64,000 nt of DNA from Candidatus Nitrosopelagicus sp. (GTDB taxonomy: Archaea; Thermoproteota; Nitrososphaeria; Nitrososphaerales; Nitrosopumilaceae), in NCBI GenBank assembly GCA_028345575.1, contig JAOMDR010000002.1, forward strand, positions 32,009 to 96,008, read 5' to 3'. The position numbers and the translations under genes are program-made. Position 1 is the first letter of the stretch; every line of letters begins with the position of its first letter. The notes beneath the pieces were generated by a model. The model had not been told where the DNA came from and searched no databases. It worked only from the letters and a program-made list of their open reading frames with translations. Positions 6,853-15,479 of the stretch are shown here, piece by piece.

Positions 6853-8394
6853 ATGTCGGACAATGCATTAATGGAAAAATTTGAACAAGAAGTATGGTCC
6901 AAAGTTCCTCATAGAGAAGAAAAGGACGGTAAAGTTGAGATTGTTAATGCAACACCGTTAACTGATCTTACTGAAGATTTGAAAGAATGTGCAAAGACAG
7001 TTTACGATGTAGATATTAGTGGAAAAGATTTCAAAGTTTATGGTAAATTTGATGGAACATTACTAACAGGTTCAATCAAGGTAAGACCCGCAGTTAACAT
7101 TATTCATGATGCAATAACTACAGGCAAAATTACTTCAGGAACAACTGTAATTGAAGCAACATCAGGAAACTTTGGAATTGCATTAGGATTATTATCAAAA
7201 ATTGGTGTAACTGCAATTGCACTTGTTTCAAGAAAACTTCAGGAAGGAGTTTTCAAAGAATTAAGAAACGGAAATATTCGAATAATGGATTTAGATATGG
7301 ATATTTGTCCTGCACCTGGAATGGAAAGTAAACAAGATGAGTTAGTTGCTAAAGCTACAGCAGCAAATGTTCGTTCACAGATGATTGAGCTTGGATTTGA
7401 AGCTGAAACTTTTGATAATAATATTGTAGACATTGAAACACTTTTAGCTAAAAAAGACATAATCAATCTAGCAAAATTTCTTGCAAAAATTTACAATTTA
7501 TTCTGTCCAGAACAATACGATAATGATCTAAATGTCGACGCACATAGAACTGTAACAGGCGTTGAAATTGATCAGCAATTACAAGAAAATGGCGAATCAT
7601 TAGAAAATTTCAATATTGTCTGTACTTTTGGAACTGGTGGAACTTCTGGCGGACTAAGCAGATACTTTGATGAGACATATAGTAGAAAAGGAGTTCATGT
7701 TATATTTCCACCAGACCAACAAGATGTCGCAGGAATAAGAACAGTCGGTAATGCAGACGGTTTAAAATATTATGATCCAGAAAAATATGCAGGTAAACAT
7801 CAAGTAGATTTTGAACAAGCAAAACCATTACTCAAATTTTTTGTTGATAAAGGACACGATATGGGAGAGAGTAGTGCACTTGAACTTTATGCAGCATTAC
7901 AAATGATATACAAAAATGGAGGAAATTATGTAGTTATGATTTGTGATGGAATTGGAAAATATAAAAAGAACTTTGAAAAGATTGGAAATAGCATAACACC
8001 TAACCAAGTTTCACAACAAGATGTTTCATCAAATGCAAATGACTATGATAAAGTAATTTGGATTCATACTCAATATACTCCACGTGAAGAAGGAATTGAA
8101 TTACTTGCAAAATCACTAGGAATTGATAAGAGTAAGATTGTAGTACCAAACGCCAGAACTGCACAAGAACTGCTTTCAGGACAACAAGTTCCAGAAGAAA
8201 TTGATAAAGCATTACAAGAATCTAACGGAAAATCATTAATGGTGTGTATGGCCGGAAGAACATCATTAATGGCAGCTAACGTTTTAGCTGAAAAGGGTGT
8301 TCAAACAGATAGTTTAACTGGAGGAATTACAGGTCTGCCTGAAAGCCAGACTAAGGATCTATCAACGATAATTGAGCAAGCCTCACAATTTTGA
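6853..8394 (+). CDS. PLP-dependent cysteine/threonine synthase-like enzyme fused to a rhodanese domain
   Basis: 513 residues in two domains. Residues about 30-380 are a fold-type II PLP enzyme: SIKVRPA with the Schiff-base Lys76, the EATSGNFGIAL substrate loop near 101-111 and the glycine-rich phosphate-binding loop GTGGTSGGLSRYF. Residues about 392-513 form a rhodanese-like domain with the candidate persulfide cysteine at residue 465 in VCMAGRTS. The PLP part resembles cysteine synthase/O-phosphoserine sulfhydrylase. Fusion to a sulfur-carrier domain suggests that persulfide sulfur is passed to, or taken from, the PLP site; this is inference. ATG start at 6853. Confidence 0.85.
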   Translation: MSDNALMEKFEQEVWSKVPHREEKDGKVEIVNATPLTDLTEDLKECAKTVYDVDISGKDFKVYGKFDGTLLTGSIKVRPAVNIIHDAITTGKITSGTTVIEATSGNFGIALGLLSKIGVTAIALVSRKLQEGVFKELRNGNIRIMDLDMDICPAPGMESKQDELVAKATAANVRSQMIELGFEAETFDNNIVDIETLLAKKDIINLAKFLAKIYNLFCPEQYDNDLNVDAHRTVTGVEIDQQLQENGESLENFNIVCTFGTGGTSGGLSRYFDETYSRKGVHVIFPPDQQDVAGIRTVGNADGLKYYDPEKYAGKHQVDFEQAKPLLKFFVDKGHDMGESSALELYAALQMIYKNGGNYVVMICDGIGKYKKNFEKIGNSITPNQVSQQDVSSNANDYDKVIWIHTQYTPREEGIELLAKSLGIDKSKIVVPNARTAQELLSGQQVPEEIDKALQESNGKSLMVCMAGRTSLMAANVLAEKGVQTDSLTGGITGLPESQTKDLSTIIEQASQF

Positions 8395-8427
8395 TATTTA
8401 TTAACAGTCTCTAAATGATAGAAGTTT

Positions 8428-8880
8428 ATGAAGTGTCTTTCAGTCTGTCAACCATTTGCAGAACTAATTGTACAAGGTAAAAAAACAATTGAATTAAGAA
8501 AATGGAATACAAAATTTCGAGGTGAGTTTTTAGTTCATGCTGCAAAAAAAATTCTCATCAAAGATTGTAAACGAATGAAGATAGTACCATCAACAATTGT
8601 AACAGGTGCAATAATTGGAAAAGTCAATTTAATTGATGTAAAAAAATATGACTCCGATAGAGAATTGAAAACTGATAAGAAAAAACATCATTCAGTATCA
8701 GATCATACAAAAAATAAGTATGGATTTATCTTAGAAGAACCAAAAAAATTACTAGTGCCTATCCCATATTTAGGAAAACAAAATTTCTTTGAGTTTCATC
8801 CAGAGAAAATAAAAAACAATGATGTTAAGATAGATCTTTTTGAAGAAGAATATCGATATATGTGGATTAACCGTCATTAA
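8428..8880 (+). CDS. ASCH-domain protein
   Basis: 150 residues. The N-terminal pattern SVCQPFAELIVQGKKTIELRKWNTKFRGEFLVHAAKK is the ASCH (PUA-like) signature with the conserved GxKxxExR strand-turn. ASCH domains bind RNA or modified nucleotides and some are amidohydrolases for N4-acetylcytidine; which applies here is not clear. It is followed at 61 bases by the TBP gene and ends inside the region that holds the TBP promoter, so co-transcription is possible but not required. Confidence 0.8.
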   Translation: MKCLSVCQPFAELIVQGKKTIELRKWNTKFRGEFLVHAAKKILIKDCKRMKIVPSTIVTGAIIGKVNLIDVKKYDSDRELKTDKKKHHSVSDHTKNKYGFILEEPKKLLVPIPYLGKQNFFEFHPEKIKNNDVKIDLFEEEYRYMWINRH

Positions 8881-8909
8881 TCGGAATATTCCATTAAAAT
8901 CAAACCATG

Positions 8910-8919
8910 TATATATAAA
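8910..8919 (+). promoter_or_regulatory. TATA box for the TBP gene
   Basis: TATATATAAAG, a near-ideal archaeal TATA box centred about 27 bases before the TBP start at 8942, predicting a leaderless message. A second AT run at 8925-8934 is too close to the start to serve. Confidence 0.65.
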
Positions 8920-8941
8920 GGGAGTATTTAAAAGAGTAGAA

Positions 8942-9505
8942 ATGCCACAGACAAAACCAATAGTTAGTGTAGAAAACGTGGTTGCTTCAGCATCAGTTGA
9001 TCAGAAAGTAGATCTTAATGATATTACAAAAAAATTTCCTGATACAGAATACCACCCAGACCAATTTCCAGGTTTAGTATTCAGATTGGAGAGTCCAAGA
9101 ACTGCTACACTAATCTTTAGAACAGGTAAAATGGTATGTACCGGCGCAAAATCTGAAGAGATGGCAGTTAAAGCTGTTCAGACAGTTGTAAAACAATTAC
9201 GTAAAGGAGGCATCAAGATTAAGAAAGATGCAGTCATTACTGTACAAAATATTGTTGCAGCAATTAATCTAGGTGGTAAAATTCATTTAGAAGAAGCAGC
9301 AAGAAAATTACCAAGAAGTATGTATGAACCTGAACAATTTCCAGGTTTGATTCACAGAATGCTTGATCCAAAAACTGTAATTCTTTTGTTTGCATCAGGC
9401 AAGCTTGTATGCACAGGAGCCAAAAAAGAGGCTGATGTGTATAGATCCGTACATAACCTACATTCTACATTAGAAGAAAAAGAATTAATGATCTACGACG
9501 CGTAG
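8942..9505 (+). CDS. tbp: TATA-box-binding protein (archaeal TBP)
   Basis: 187 residues from ATG 8942, the first start that gives a TBP of normal length; the frame extends upstream into the ASCH gene but that part is not TBP-like. Two imperfect direct repeats form the saddle: FPDTEYHPDQFPGLVFRLESPRTATLIFRTGKMVCTGAKSEE, and later RSMYEPEQFPGLIHRMLDPKTVILLFASGKLVCTGAKKEAD. The paired QFPGL and (K/L)VCTGAK elements are diagnostic. It recruits TFB and RNA polymerase to promoters. Its own gene has a near-consensus TATA box, compatible with autoregulation (inference). Confidence 0.97.
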   Translation: MPQTKPIVSVENVVASASVDQKVDLNDITKKFPDTEYHPDQFPGLVFRLESPRTATLIFRTGKMVCTGAKSEEMAVKAVQTVVKQLRKGGIKIKKDAVITVQNIVAAINLGGKIHLEEAARKLPRSMYEPEQFPGLIHRMLDPKTVILLFASGKLVCTGAKKEADVYRSVHNLHSTLEEKELMIYDA

Positions 9506-9529
9506 ATTTTCCAATTCTATTTATTATTT

Positions 9530-9922
9530 TTAAATTTTCTTTAATTCATCTTCAATCTCAAGTAGAGATTTGTTTTTTGGATCTAATTCTTTAATTTTAT
9601 TACAACATTCAATCACTTTATCTTTATTTTTTAGATTAAGATATACACTGGCTTTAATTGCTAAAGCATCAAGATCAAATATGCCAATTTCTAGAGTTTT
9701 ATTCATATACTCTAATGTTTTTTCAGAATCACCTTTGATATAATAGATAGTTCCAATAATGAATGCAATGTCAGGATCATGTTCAAGTTTTTTTTCAATT
9801 CCATGTCCATAATCTAATGCTTCACCATATTTTTTCTCTCTTTCAATAGGATCTTTCTCTTTTCTTGCTTGTTTGATGAGAGTTCTCAGATGGCGTCTAG
9901 GATTATTAAAAAGACCGGTCAA
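9530..9922 (-). CDS. Tetratricopeptide-repeat protein
   Basis: 130 residues with roughly three TPR units: EREKKYGEALDYGHGIEKKLEHDPDIAFIIGTIYYIKGDSEKTLEYMNKTLEIG and DLDALAIKASVYLNLKNKDKVIECCNKIKELDPKN, the Asp-Pro at repeat ends being typical. TPRs mediate protein contacts; no partner is evident. The start is TTG at 9922. It lies 15 bases downstream of the transaldolase-like gene on the other side (both minus strand: the transaldolase gene precedes it in transcription order), so it may be the last gene of the pentose phosphate operon. Confidence 0.75.
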   Translation of the reverse strand: MTGLFNNPRRHLRTLIKQARKEKDPIEREKKYGEALDYGHGIEKKLEHDPDIAFIIGTIYYIKGDSEKTLEYMNKTLEIGIFDLDALAIKASVYLNLKNKDKVIECCNKIKELDPKNKSLLEIEDELKKI

Positions 9923-9937
9923 GTGTTATCAGAAATA

Positions 9938-10600
9938 TTATGCTTTATTTGAAAGCTCAGACTGTAATTTTTCCCAGTCAGCTAAGAATGCTTTAAGACC
10001 TTTATCAGTTAAGGAGTGACCAAGCATTTTTGCTAATACACCAGCAGGTAAAGTTACAACATCAGCACCAATTTTTGCTGCATCTACAACATGTTGTGGG
10101 TGTCTTACACTAGCAACAAGAATTTCTGTTTTAAAGTCATAATTTGAAAATACTTGTTTTATTTCTCGGATCAAATCCATACCAGTGTGACCAATATCAT
10201 CCAATCTTCCGATGAAAGGACTAACATATTTTGCTCCGGCTTTTGCTGCAAGAAGTGCTTGATTGGCTGAAAAAACAAGTGTAACGTTCACAGGAATTCC
10301 TTGTTCTGAAAAACTCTTGCAGGCTTTTAGACCATCTCCGGTCATTGGACATTTGACAACTACATGATCACCATACTCTCGAAGTTTTTTACCTTCTTCC
10401 ATCATTCCATCATAATCAGTACTTACAACTTCTAAACTGACATCACCTTTGATTATTCTAGTAATTTCTTCCATTGCAGCATGTGGATCACCACCTTCTT
10501 TTGCAAGTAATGAAGGGTTTGTTGTAATTCCATCTAACAAACCCATATCATTATACTTTCGAATATCATCAAGGTTTGCGGTATCAAGGAAAATTTTCAT
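9938..10600 (-). CDS. tal: Transaldolase (small TalC/fructose-6-phosphate aldolase type)
   Basis: 220 residues, the length of the small transaldolase/FSA group. MKIFLDTANLDDIRKYNDMGLLDGITTNPSLLAKEG is the family N-terminus with the catalytic Asp, and YVSPFIGRLDDIG plus ILVASVRHPQHVVDAAKIGADVVTLP are the later signatures; the Schiff-base lysine lies in HVVVKCPMT. It transfers dihydroxyacetone units in the non-oxidative pentose phosphate pathway. Its start overlaps the end of the transketolase C-terminal gene by 4 bases (ATGA type), placing it in the same operon. Confidence 0.93.
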   Translation of the reverse strand: MKIFLDTANLDDIRKYNDMGLLDGITTNPSLLAKEGGDPHAAMEEITRIIKGDVSLEVVSTDYDGMMEEGKKLREYGDHVVVKCPMTGDGLKACKSFSEQGIPVNVTLVFSANQALLAAKAGAKYVSPFIGRLDDIGHTGMDLIREIKQVFSNYDFKTEILVASVRHPQHVVDAAKIGADVVTLPAGVLAKMLGHSLTDKGLKAFLADWEKLQSELSNKA

Positions 10601-11565
10601 TGTTTACTCCGGATATCCTTGACAGTTTTTTCTATATTAATTGATGTGATGCCATGTTTTTCTAATAATTGTGGAATTTCAGCATCACGAGCAGATTCAC
10701 CAAACATATCTTGTGCACCAATTCTACGTATAGGAACAGGATATACCTCAGAAACTATCTCAGAAACTGCCGAACCAAATCCACCCATAATATTATGTTC
10801 TTCACAAGTAACAATTCCACCAGTCTCACGTGCAGCTTTTTCTAAAATATCTTTGTCAATTGGTTTTATTGTAAAACAATCAATCACTCTACATGAAATT
10901 CCATCTTGCTGAAGTTTATCCGCAGCATCAAGAGCCATTTTTACTGTTATTCCAGTAGCAGCTATGGTACAATCATTTCCATCTCGTAATGTGATACCTT
11001 TTCCAATTTCAAATTCTTGGGAATCAGAGTGAACATTAGGAACTTTAGATCTTGCCATTCTCATGTAAAACGGACCATAAATTTGTGCAATATTTTTTGT
11101 TAATTTTGATACGGCTGTAGCATCGGCAGGAATTATAACTTTCATATTTGGTATAACACGCATTATTGCAATATCTTCAATAGTTTGATGAGAACCACCA
11201 TCAGGTCCAACAGATAATCCACCATGAGATGTTACAAGTTTAACATTCAGACCTTTTTTTTCTCCTCTCGATGGATATGCAACTGAATTTCGTATTTGAT
11301 CAACACATCGTCCTGGCAAAAATATTGCATATGTACTTGCAAAGGATGTTTTTCCAGAGTAAGCTAATCCAGCAGCAACAGATACCAAATTTGCTTCAGC
11401 TATACCTACATTAAAGAATCTGTCAGGAAAACTTTTTCCAAATCCAGATGTTTTTAGTGAATCAGTTGTGTCAGCACCTAACACAACAATATTTTTATTT
11501 TCTTTACCCAATTCAATCAATGCATTTCCATATGCAGTTCTCATATCACCGAATTCAGTACTCAT
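10597..11565 (-). CDS. Transketolase, C-terminal subunit
   Basis: 322 residues corresponding to the pyrimidine-binding and C-terminal domains of transketolase: MRTAYGNALIELGKENKNIVVLGADTTDS at the N-terminus, RFFNVGIAEANLVSVAAGLA with the catalytic Glu that protonates ThDP, and SHGGLSVGPDGGSHQTIEDIA. It needs the partner half encoded immediately upstream (4-base overlap) to make a full active site. Split transketolases are common in archaea. Together with transaldolase and RPE it makes erythrose-4-phosphate and ribose phosphates from glycolytic intermediates. Confidence 0.94.
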   Translation of the reverse strand: MSTEFGDMRTAYGNALIELGKENKNIVVLGADTTDSLKTSGFGKSFPDRFFNVGIAEANLVSVAAGLAYSGKTSFASTYAIFLPGRCVDQIRNSVAYPSRGEKKGLNVKLVTSHGGLSVGPDGGSHQTIEDIAIMRVIPNMKVIIPADATAVSKLTKNIAQIYGPFYMRMARSKVPNVHSDSQEFEIGKGITLRDGNDCTIAATGITVKMALDAADKLQQDGISCRVIDCFTIKPIDKDILEKAARETGGIVTCEEHNIMGGFGSAVSEIVSEVYPVPIRRIGAQDMFGESARDAEIPQLLEKHGITSINIEKTVKDIRSKQ

Positions 11566-13229
11566 TGATATCCAAGCTCCATTGCTATTTGTTGTAATTC
11601 ATTTTTTTTCTTGCCTATAACATGTAAATCAATCCATTTGTTTACTAATTCAGATCCACCAAGTTCATTTGCTTTCTGAATCAATAATTTACGTCTAGTT
11701 TTTAATACTCGATTTCTGAATTCACGTATTACTAATCTAACATCGGTTTGACCAATAATTGCACTGCCACCAACAAATGCTCGTGCTCCATCTGCAAAAC
11801 ATTCACCAATATTATCTAGAGTGACGCCTCCATCAGATTCTATGTAACCAGTGAAACCATTTTCTTTCAGATTCATCATAAGATTTTTTGTTTTTTCGTG
11901 TGTATTCTCAATATATTTTTGACCTGATTTTCCAGGTACAACAGACATCACTATAATTTGATCAAGTGTTGAAATGAATTTTTTACTCCAATCAGGCATA
12001 GAAGTATCAGGATTTATTGCTAAACCAACACTAACTTTGTTTGATTTGAGTAAATCATGAATTTCACCAAAACTTGATTCATCACATACTTCTGCATGAA
12101 CAGTTACAATATCACTTCCAGCATCAATATAATTTTGGATTTGTTTTACAGGTTCATTAATCATCAGATGTGTATCAAATGGGATTACAGTTAGAGGTCG
12201 TAATTCCTTGATTTTTGTATAATCAAAAGTAGAATTTGGAACAAATTGACCATCCATGACATCTAGATGTATGTAATCAGCTCTTCCATCATCACAACGT
12301 TTTACTTCATTTTCTAAATTTGTCATATCACCTGCTATGATAGAAGGTGCAATCATAAATTGCGAATCTAATTCTTGATTAATTACAGGAACAAGTGCGG
12401 GTGCAGGTGCCTTACCATGCCATTGTGGATTATCTTCCATATGTTCAACTGCTTTTCCCTTAATTGTTCTAGCTATGATAATTGATGGCATACCTTTAAC
12501 AGATTTTGCTCTACTAATTGCATCAGATACTTGTTCAATTCTATGACCATCAACTTCTATTACGTTCCATCCAAAGGAACGCCATTTATCACCGGTTTTC
12601 CATCTACTAGCATCTTTCCACATTTCAGATAGTTCGTTATCTTCAAGGGATTCATCAAGTGGCATAATTTTTTCAGTGTAAGAATCTTGTTGTATAAAAT
12701 TTCTATCAAGAATTAATGTAAGATTGTCAACATTATATTTTGCAGCAGTCATTGCAGCTTCCCATACTTGACCTTCATCACTTTCACCGTCACCCATTAC
12801 AGTAAAGATATGAGTATCTTTTTGATCAAGTTTTGCAGCTAATGCATTTCCGATAGAGTAAGACAATCCAATTCCTAAAGAGCCACCACAAAATTCAACA
12901 CCAGGACATTTCAGATCAGGATGGCCTTGTAACTTACTTCCAAATTGTCGTAGAGTGTCTAATTGTGATTCCTCAAAATATCCAGCTACTGCCATGTTTG
13001 AAAATAGACCAGGAGATGCATGACCTTTTGACAGAATTAGCTTGTCACGGCCGTCCCATTCAGGATTTTTTGGATCATATTTCAAATGATTATAAAATAT
13101 ACAGCCCATAATTTCTGCCATGGAAAATGAACCTCCAGGATGACCAGAACCAGCAATTGAAGTTCCACGAATGACTAATTTCCTAGCTTGAAGGACATTT
13201 TTTTTAATTTGATAGTAATTTAGGCCCAT
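11562..13229 (-). CDS. Transketolase N-terminal subunit fused to ribulose-phosphate 3-epimerase
   Basis: 555 residues, about twice the size of a transketolase N-terminal half. Residues 1-275 carry the ThDP-binding domain (GSGHPGGSFSMAEI at 27-40 and the Mg/ThDP motif GDGESDEGQVWEAAM at 146-160). Residues about 291-495 are a complete ribulose-phosphate 3-epimerase barrel: MIAPSIIAGD at 292-301, HLDVMDGQFVPN at 321-332 (His321, Asp323), DTHLM at 352-356 (His354), and ESDGGVT at 464-470 (Asp466). Residues 500-555 form a basic helical tail. The frame is continuous with no sign of error. One polypeptide would thus epimerise ribulose-5-P and feed xylulose-5-P to transketolase. Confidence 0.93.
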   Translation of the reverse strand: MGLNYYQIKKNVLQARKLVIRGTSIAGSGHPGGSFSMAEIMGCIFYNHLKYDPKNPEWDGRDKLILSKGHASPGLFSNMAVAGYFEESQLDTLRQFGSKLQGHPDLKCPGVEFCGGSLGIGLSYSIGNALAAKLDQKDTHIFTVMGDGESDEGQVWEAAMTAAKYNVDNLTLILDRNFIQQDSYTEKIMPLDESLEDNELSEMWKDASRWKTGDKWRSFGWNVIEVDGHRIEQVSDAISRAKSVKGMPSIIIARTIKGKAVEHMEDNPQWHGKAPAPALVPVINQELDSQFMIAPSIIAGDMTNLENEVKRCDDGRADYIHLDVMDGQFVPNSTFDYTKIKELRPLTVIPFDTHLMINEPVKQIQNYIDAGSDIVTVHAEVCDESSFGEIHDLLKSNKVSVGLAINPDTSMPDWSKKFISTLDQIIVMSVVPGKSGQKYIENTHEKTKNLMMNLKENGFTGYIESDGGVTLDNIGECFADGARAFVGGSAIIGQTDVRLVIREFRNRVLKTRRKLLIQKANELGGSELVNKWIDLHVIGKKKNELQQIAMELGYQ

Positions 13230-13250
13230 TGTAGTTTATAGACCAAATTG

Positions 13251-13264
13251 ATACTTTTAATTTT
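13251..13264 (-). promoter_or_regulatory. TATA-like box for the transketolase/transaldolase operon
   Basis: On the minus strand TAAAATTAAAAGTA, centred about 28 bases before the ATG at 13229. Confidence 0.45.
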
Positions 13265-13352
13265 ACACATGATCGTCCTCAAGAAAAAATACCAAGAATT
13301 ACATAAATAGCTATTTCCGAAAATTTTAATCTTCTAAGATCATAAGGTAAAT

Positions 13353-13739
13353 ATGGAATTTCGTGATGAGCTGCCACTCATGATTTATGATGACAAATGT
13401 TATGTTTGTATAAAATTTGCCAAGTTAATGAATTTTATAGCTAAAGGAAAATTACGTATGATCGGTCATTATACAGAATTTGGGAAGACGATAAGAGAAG
13501 AAATTCTAGAAGAGGATGCATTGGAAATGTTTTGGTTTATCGATAAAGAAACAGCATATGGTGGAAGAGCTGCAATATTTCCATTATTATCAGCAATTCT
13601 GAGAGTTCACGGTAGAAAGTTCAATGAAATGAGTGTTCAAGAATCATGTGATATAGGATGTAAGGATTCACTTGCGGTATTTTTCCGTTCTGCCAGTCTA
13701 ATTACTCACAGTAGAAAAATCAAGATAAGCAATCTATAA
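13353..13739 (+). CDS. DCC-family (DUF393-like) thiol-disulfide protein
   Basis: 128 residues. MIYDDKCYVCIKFAKLMNFI at residues 10-29 has the DxxCxxC arrangement of the DCC/DUF393 family, and GGRAAIFPLLSAILR follows in the expected place for its second half. A second pair of cysteines (ESCDIGCKDS) lies near residue 100. Family members are predicted thiol-disulfide oxidoreductases of unknown substrate. Transcribed alone towards the aminopeptidase gene, 24 bases away. Confidence 0.7.
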   Translation: MEFRDELPLMIYDDKCYVCIKFAKLMNFIAKGKLRMIGHYTEFGKTIREEILEEDALEMFWFIDKETAYGGRAAIFPLLSAILRVHGRKFNEMSVQESCDIGCKDSLAVFFRSASLITHSRKIKISNL

Positions 13740-13763
13740 AAAAAGTATTTTTTAGAAAAAAGT

Positions 13764-15245
13764 ATGCGAATTAGAGCAGAATCAGTTCTTTCAGGAAAGA
13801 AAAAAACTGAGGTTTTATGTGCATTTTGTTTTGAAGATACAGACGCTCCAATTGGTCTAGGAAAATTAAATAAAAAAATAGACCAGACAATTTTACAATC
13901 AGTTAAAGAGATCAACGGGAAAAAAGGTAAAATTTCAATTATTCATTCGCACAAAGAAATTCCATCAGAGAGAGTTTTGATTGCAGGATTAGGTAAAAAA
14001 AGCAAACTAACCTCAGATGTAATTAGAGATGTTACAGGCATTATCACAAAAAAAATTAATGAATTAAAAATAAAACAATTTTCAATTATAATTCCTGATA
14101 AAGCTCCAATTGATAATAATCAAATTATATCATCAATAGTAGAAGGTGCAAATCTTTCATTGTATGAGTTTGATTTGTTCAAAAAAGAAAAATCTAATAA
14201 TAAAGAACCAGATTTAATACTATTAACATCAGATGAAAATGCAACAAAAATAATCAAAGATTCAATTATAATTTCTGATGCAGTTAAATTTACAAGAGAT
14301 GTTGCAAATCTTCCACCAAATCAATGTCCTCCAATGAAATTAGGTGAAATAGCAAAGAAGATAGCAAATGAAAATAAAATGAAATGTACAGTATTTTCAA
14401 AAAATGAAATTAAATCAAAAGGATTAGGAGGAGTTACGGCAGTAGGACAAGGAAGTAAGAATGAACCTAAATTCATAATTTTAGAATATAGAAATGGGGA
14501 AAAGGAACAAAAACCAATCCTACTTGTTGGTAAAGCAGTGACATTTGACACAGGTGGAATTTCCTTAAAACCTGGAGAGAAGATGGACGAGATGAAGTTT
14601 GACAAATGCGGTGGATGTACAGTATTAGGAGTAATGAAAGCAATTTCAGAATTAAAACTTCCAGTTAATGTAGTTGCAATAATTCCATCCGTTGAAAATA
14701 TGCCAAGTGGGGATGCATTTAGACCAGGAGATATTATTAAATTATTTAACGGTAAAACTGCAGAAATTCTAAACACAGATGCAGAAGGAAGATTGATTTT
14801 AGCAGATGGGCTTGCATATGGAATAAAACATTATCAACCATCGTCGGTAATGGATTTTGCAACATTAACTGGAGCATGTATTGTTGCATTAGGAACTAAT
14901 GTTGCAGGAATAGTAAGTAACAATTCAAAACTTGCATCAAAAATTAAAACTGCATCAGCAAAAACTTCAGAAGAAGTTTGGGAATTACCAATAAACGATG
15001 ATTATATGGACATGGTGAAATCAAAGGTTGCAGACATCAAAAATCTTGGAATGGGAAGAGCAGCAGGAACAATTACAGCGGCAGCATTTTTAGCAAATTC
15101 AGTAGGAAATTTACCTTGGGTACATTTTGATATTGCTGGGACTGCATGGATACAACCATCTACTAAAAGTAAATCATACAATTCACATGGTGCAACAGGA
15201 TTTGGAGTTAGATTAGTCATAAATCATCTAATGAATCAAAAATAA
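13764..15245 (+). CDS. pepA: Leucyl aminopeptidase (M17, PepA)
   Basis: 493 residues, the M17 family length. The signature NTDAEGRLILADGLAYG is present, and the two-metal site is covered by VGKAVTFDTGGISLKPGEKMDEMKFDKCGG (Lys, Asp and Asp ligands) and the Arg of EGR. It removes N-terminal residues during cytoplasmic peptide turnover; relatives also bind DNA. The N-terminal 160 residues are the less conserved macro-like domain. ATG start 13764. Confidence 0.95.
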   Translation: MRIRAESVLSGKKKTEVLCAFCFEDTDAPIGLGKLNKKIDQTILQSVKEINGKKGKISIIHSHKEIPSERVLIAGLGKKSKLTSDVIRDVTGIITKKINELKIKQFSIIIPDKAPIDNNQIISSIVEGANLSLYEFDLFKKEKSNNKEPDLILLTSDENATKIIKDSIIISDAVKFTRDVANLPPNQCPPMKLGEIAKKIANENKMKCTVFSKNEIKSKGLGGVTAVGQGSKNEPKFIILEYRNGEKEQKPILLVGKAVTFDTGGISLKPGEKMDEMKFDKCGGCTVLGVMKAISELKLPVNVVAIIPSVENMPSGDAFRPGDIIKLFNGKTAEILNTDAEGRLILADGLAYGIKHYQPSSVMDFATLTGACIVALGTNVAGIVSNNSKLASKIKTASAKTSEEVWELPINDDYMDMVKSKVADIKNLGMGRAAGTITAAAFLANSVGNLPWVHFDIAGTAWIQPSTKSKSYNSHGATGFGVRLVINHLMNQK

Positions 15246-15248
15246 ATT

Positions 15249-15479
15249 CTATTGATTTGTAATTTTTCTAAATATCCAGTTTTTAATTTTAAGTAATGCA
15301 ATCACCCAGATAAAAATTAGAATCATAGCAATTAGCACTTTTGCGCCAGAATTTATGAGAGGATCTAAATCCCCAGCACCAGAAAATGATAAAGGTCCAA
15401 TGAAGACTACCATTAATCCGCCTCCAACTATAATTAAAACCCACATTGCAAAAATAAACGAAAAGATTGGTATGGACAT
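15249..15479 (-). CDS. Small two-helix membrane protein
   Basis: 76 residues with two hydrophobic spans: IFSFIFAMWVLIIVGGGLMVVFI at about 4-26 and VLIAMILIFIWVIALLKI at about 48-65, then a basic end (KNWIFRKITNQ). I do not recognise a family. Its ATG overlaps the end of the upstream GlcNAc-1-P transferase-like gene by one base, so it is probably co-expressed with it and may be a membrane partner (inference). Confidence 0.65.
   Translation of the reverse strand: MSIPIFSFIFAMWVLIIVGGGLMVVFIGPLSFSGAGDLDPLINSGAKVLIAMILIFIWVIALLKIKNWIFRKITNQ

Noticed and set aside
8840..8941. N-terminal extension of TBP
   Set aside because: It overlaps the ASCH gene, covers the TATA box, and is not TBP-like; ATG 8942 gives the usual length.
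11562..13229. Fusion as a sequencing error joining two genes
   Set aside because: The junction around residues 275-291 is in one clean frame, with no stop or internal start signal, and both domains are complete.
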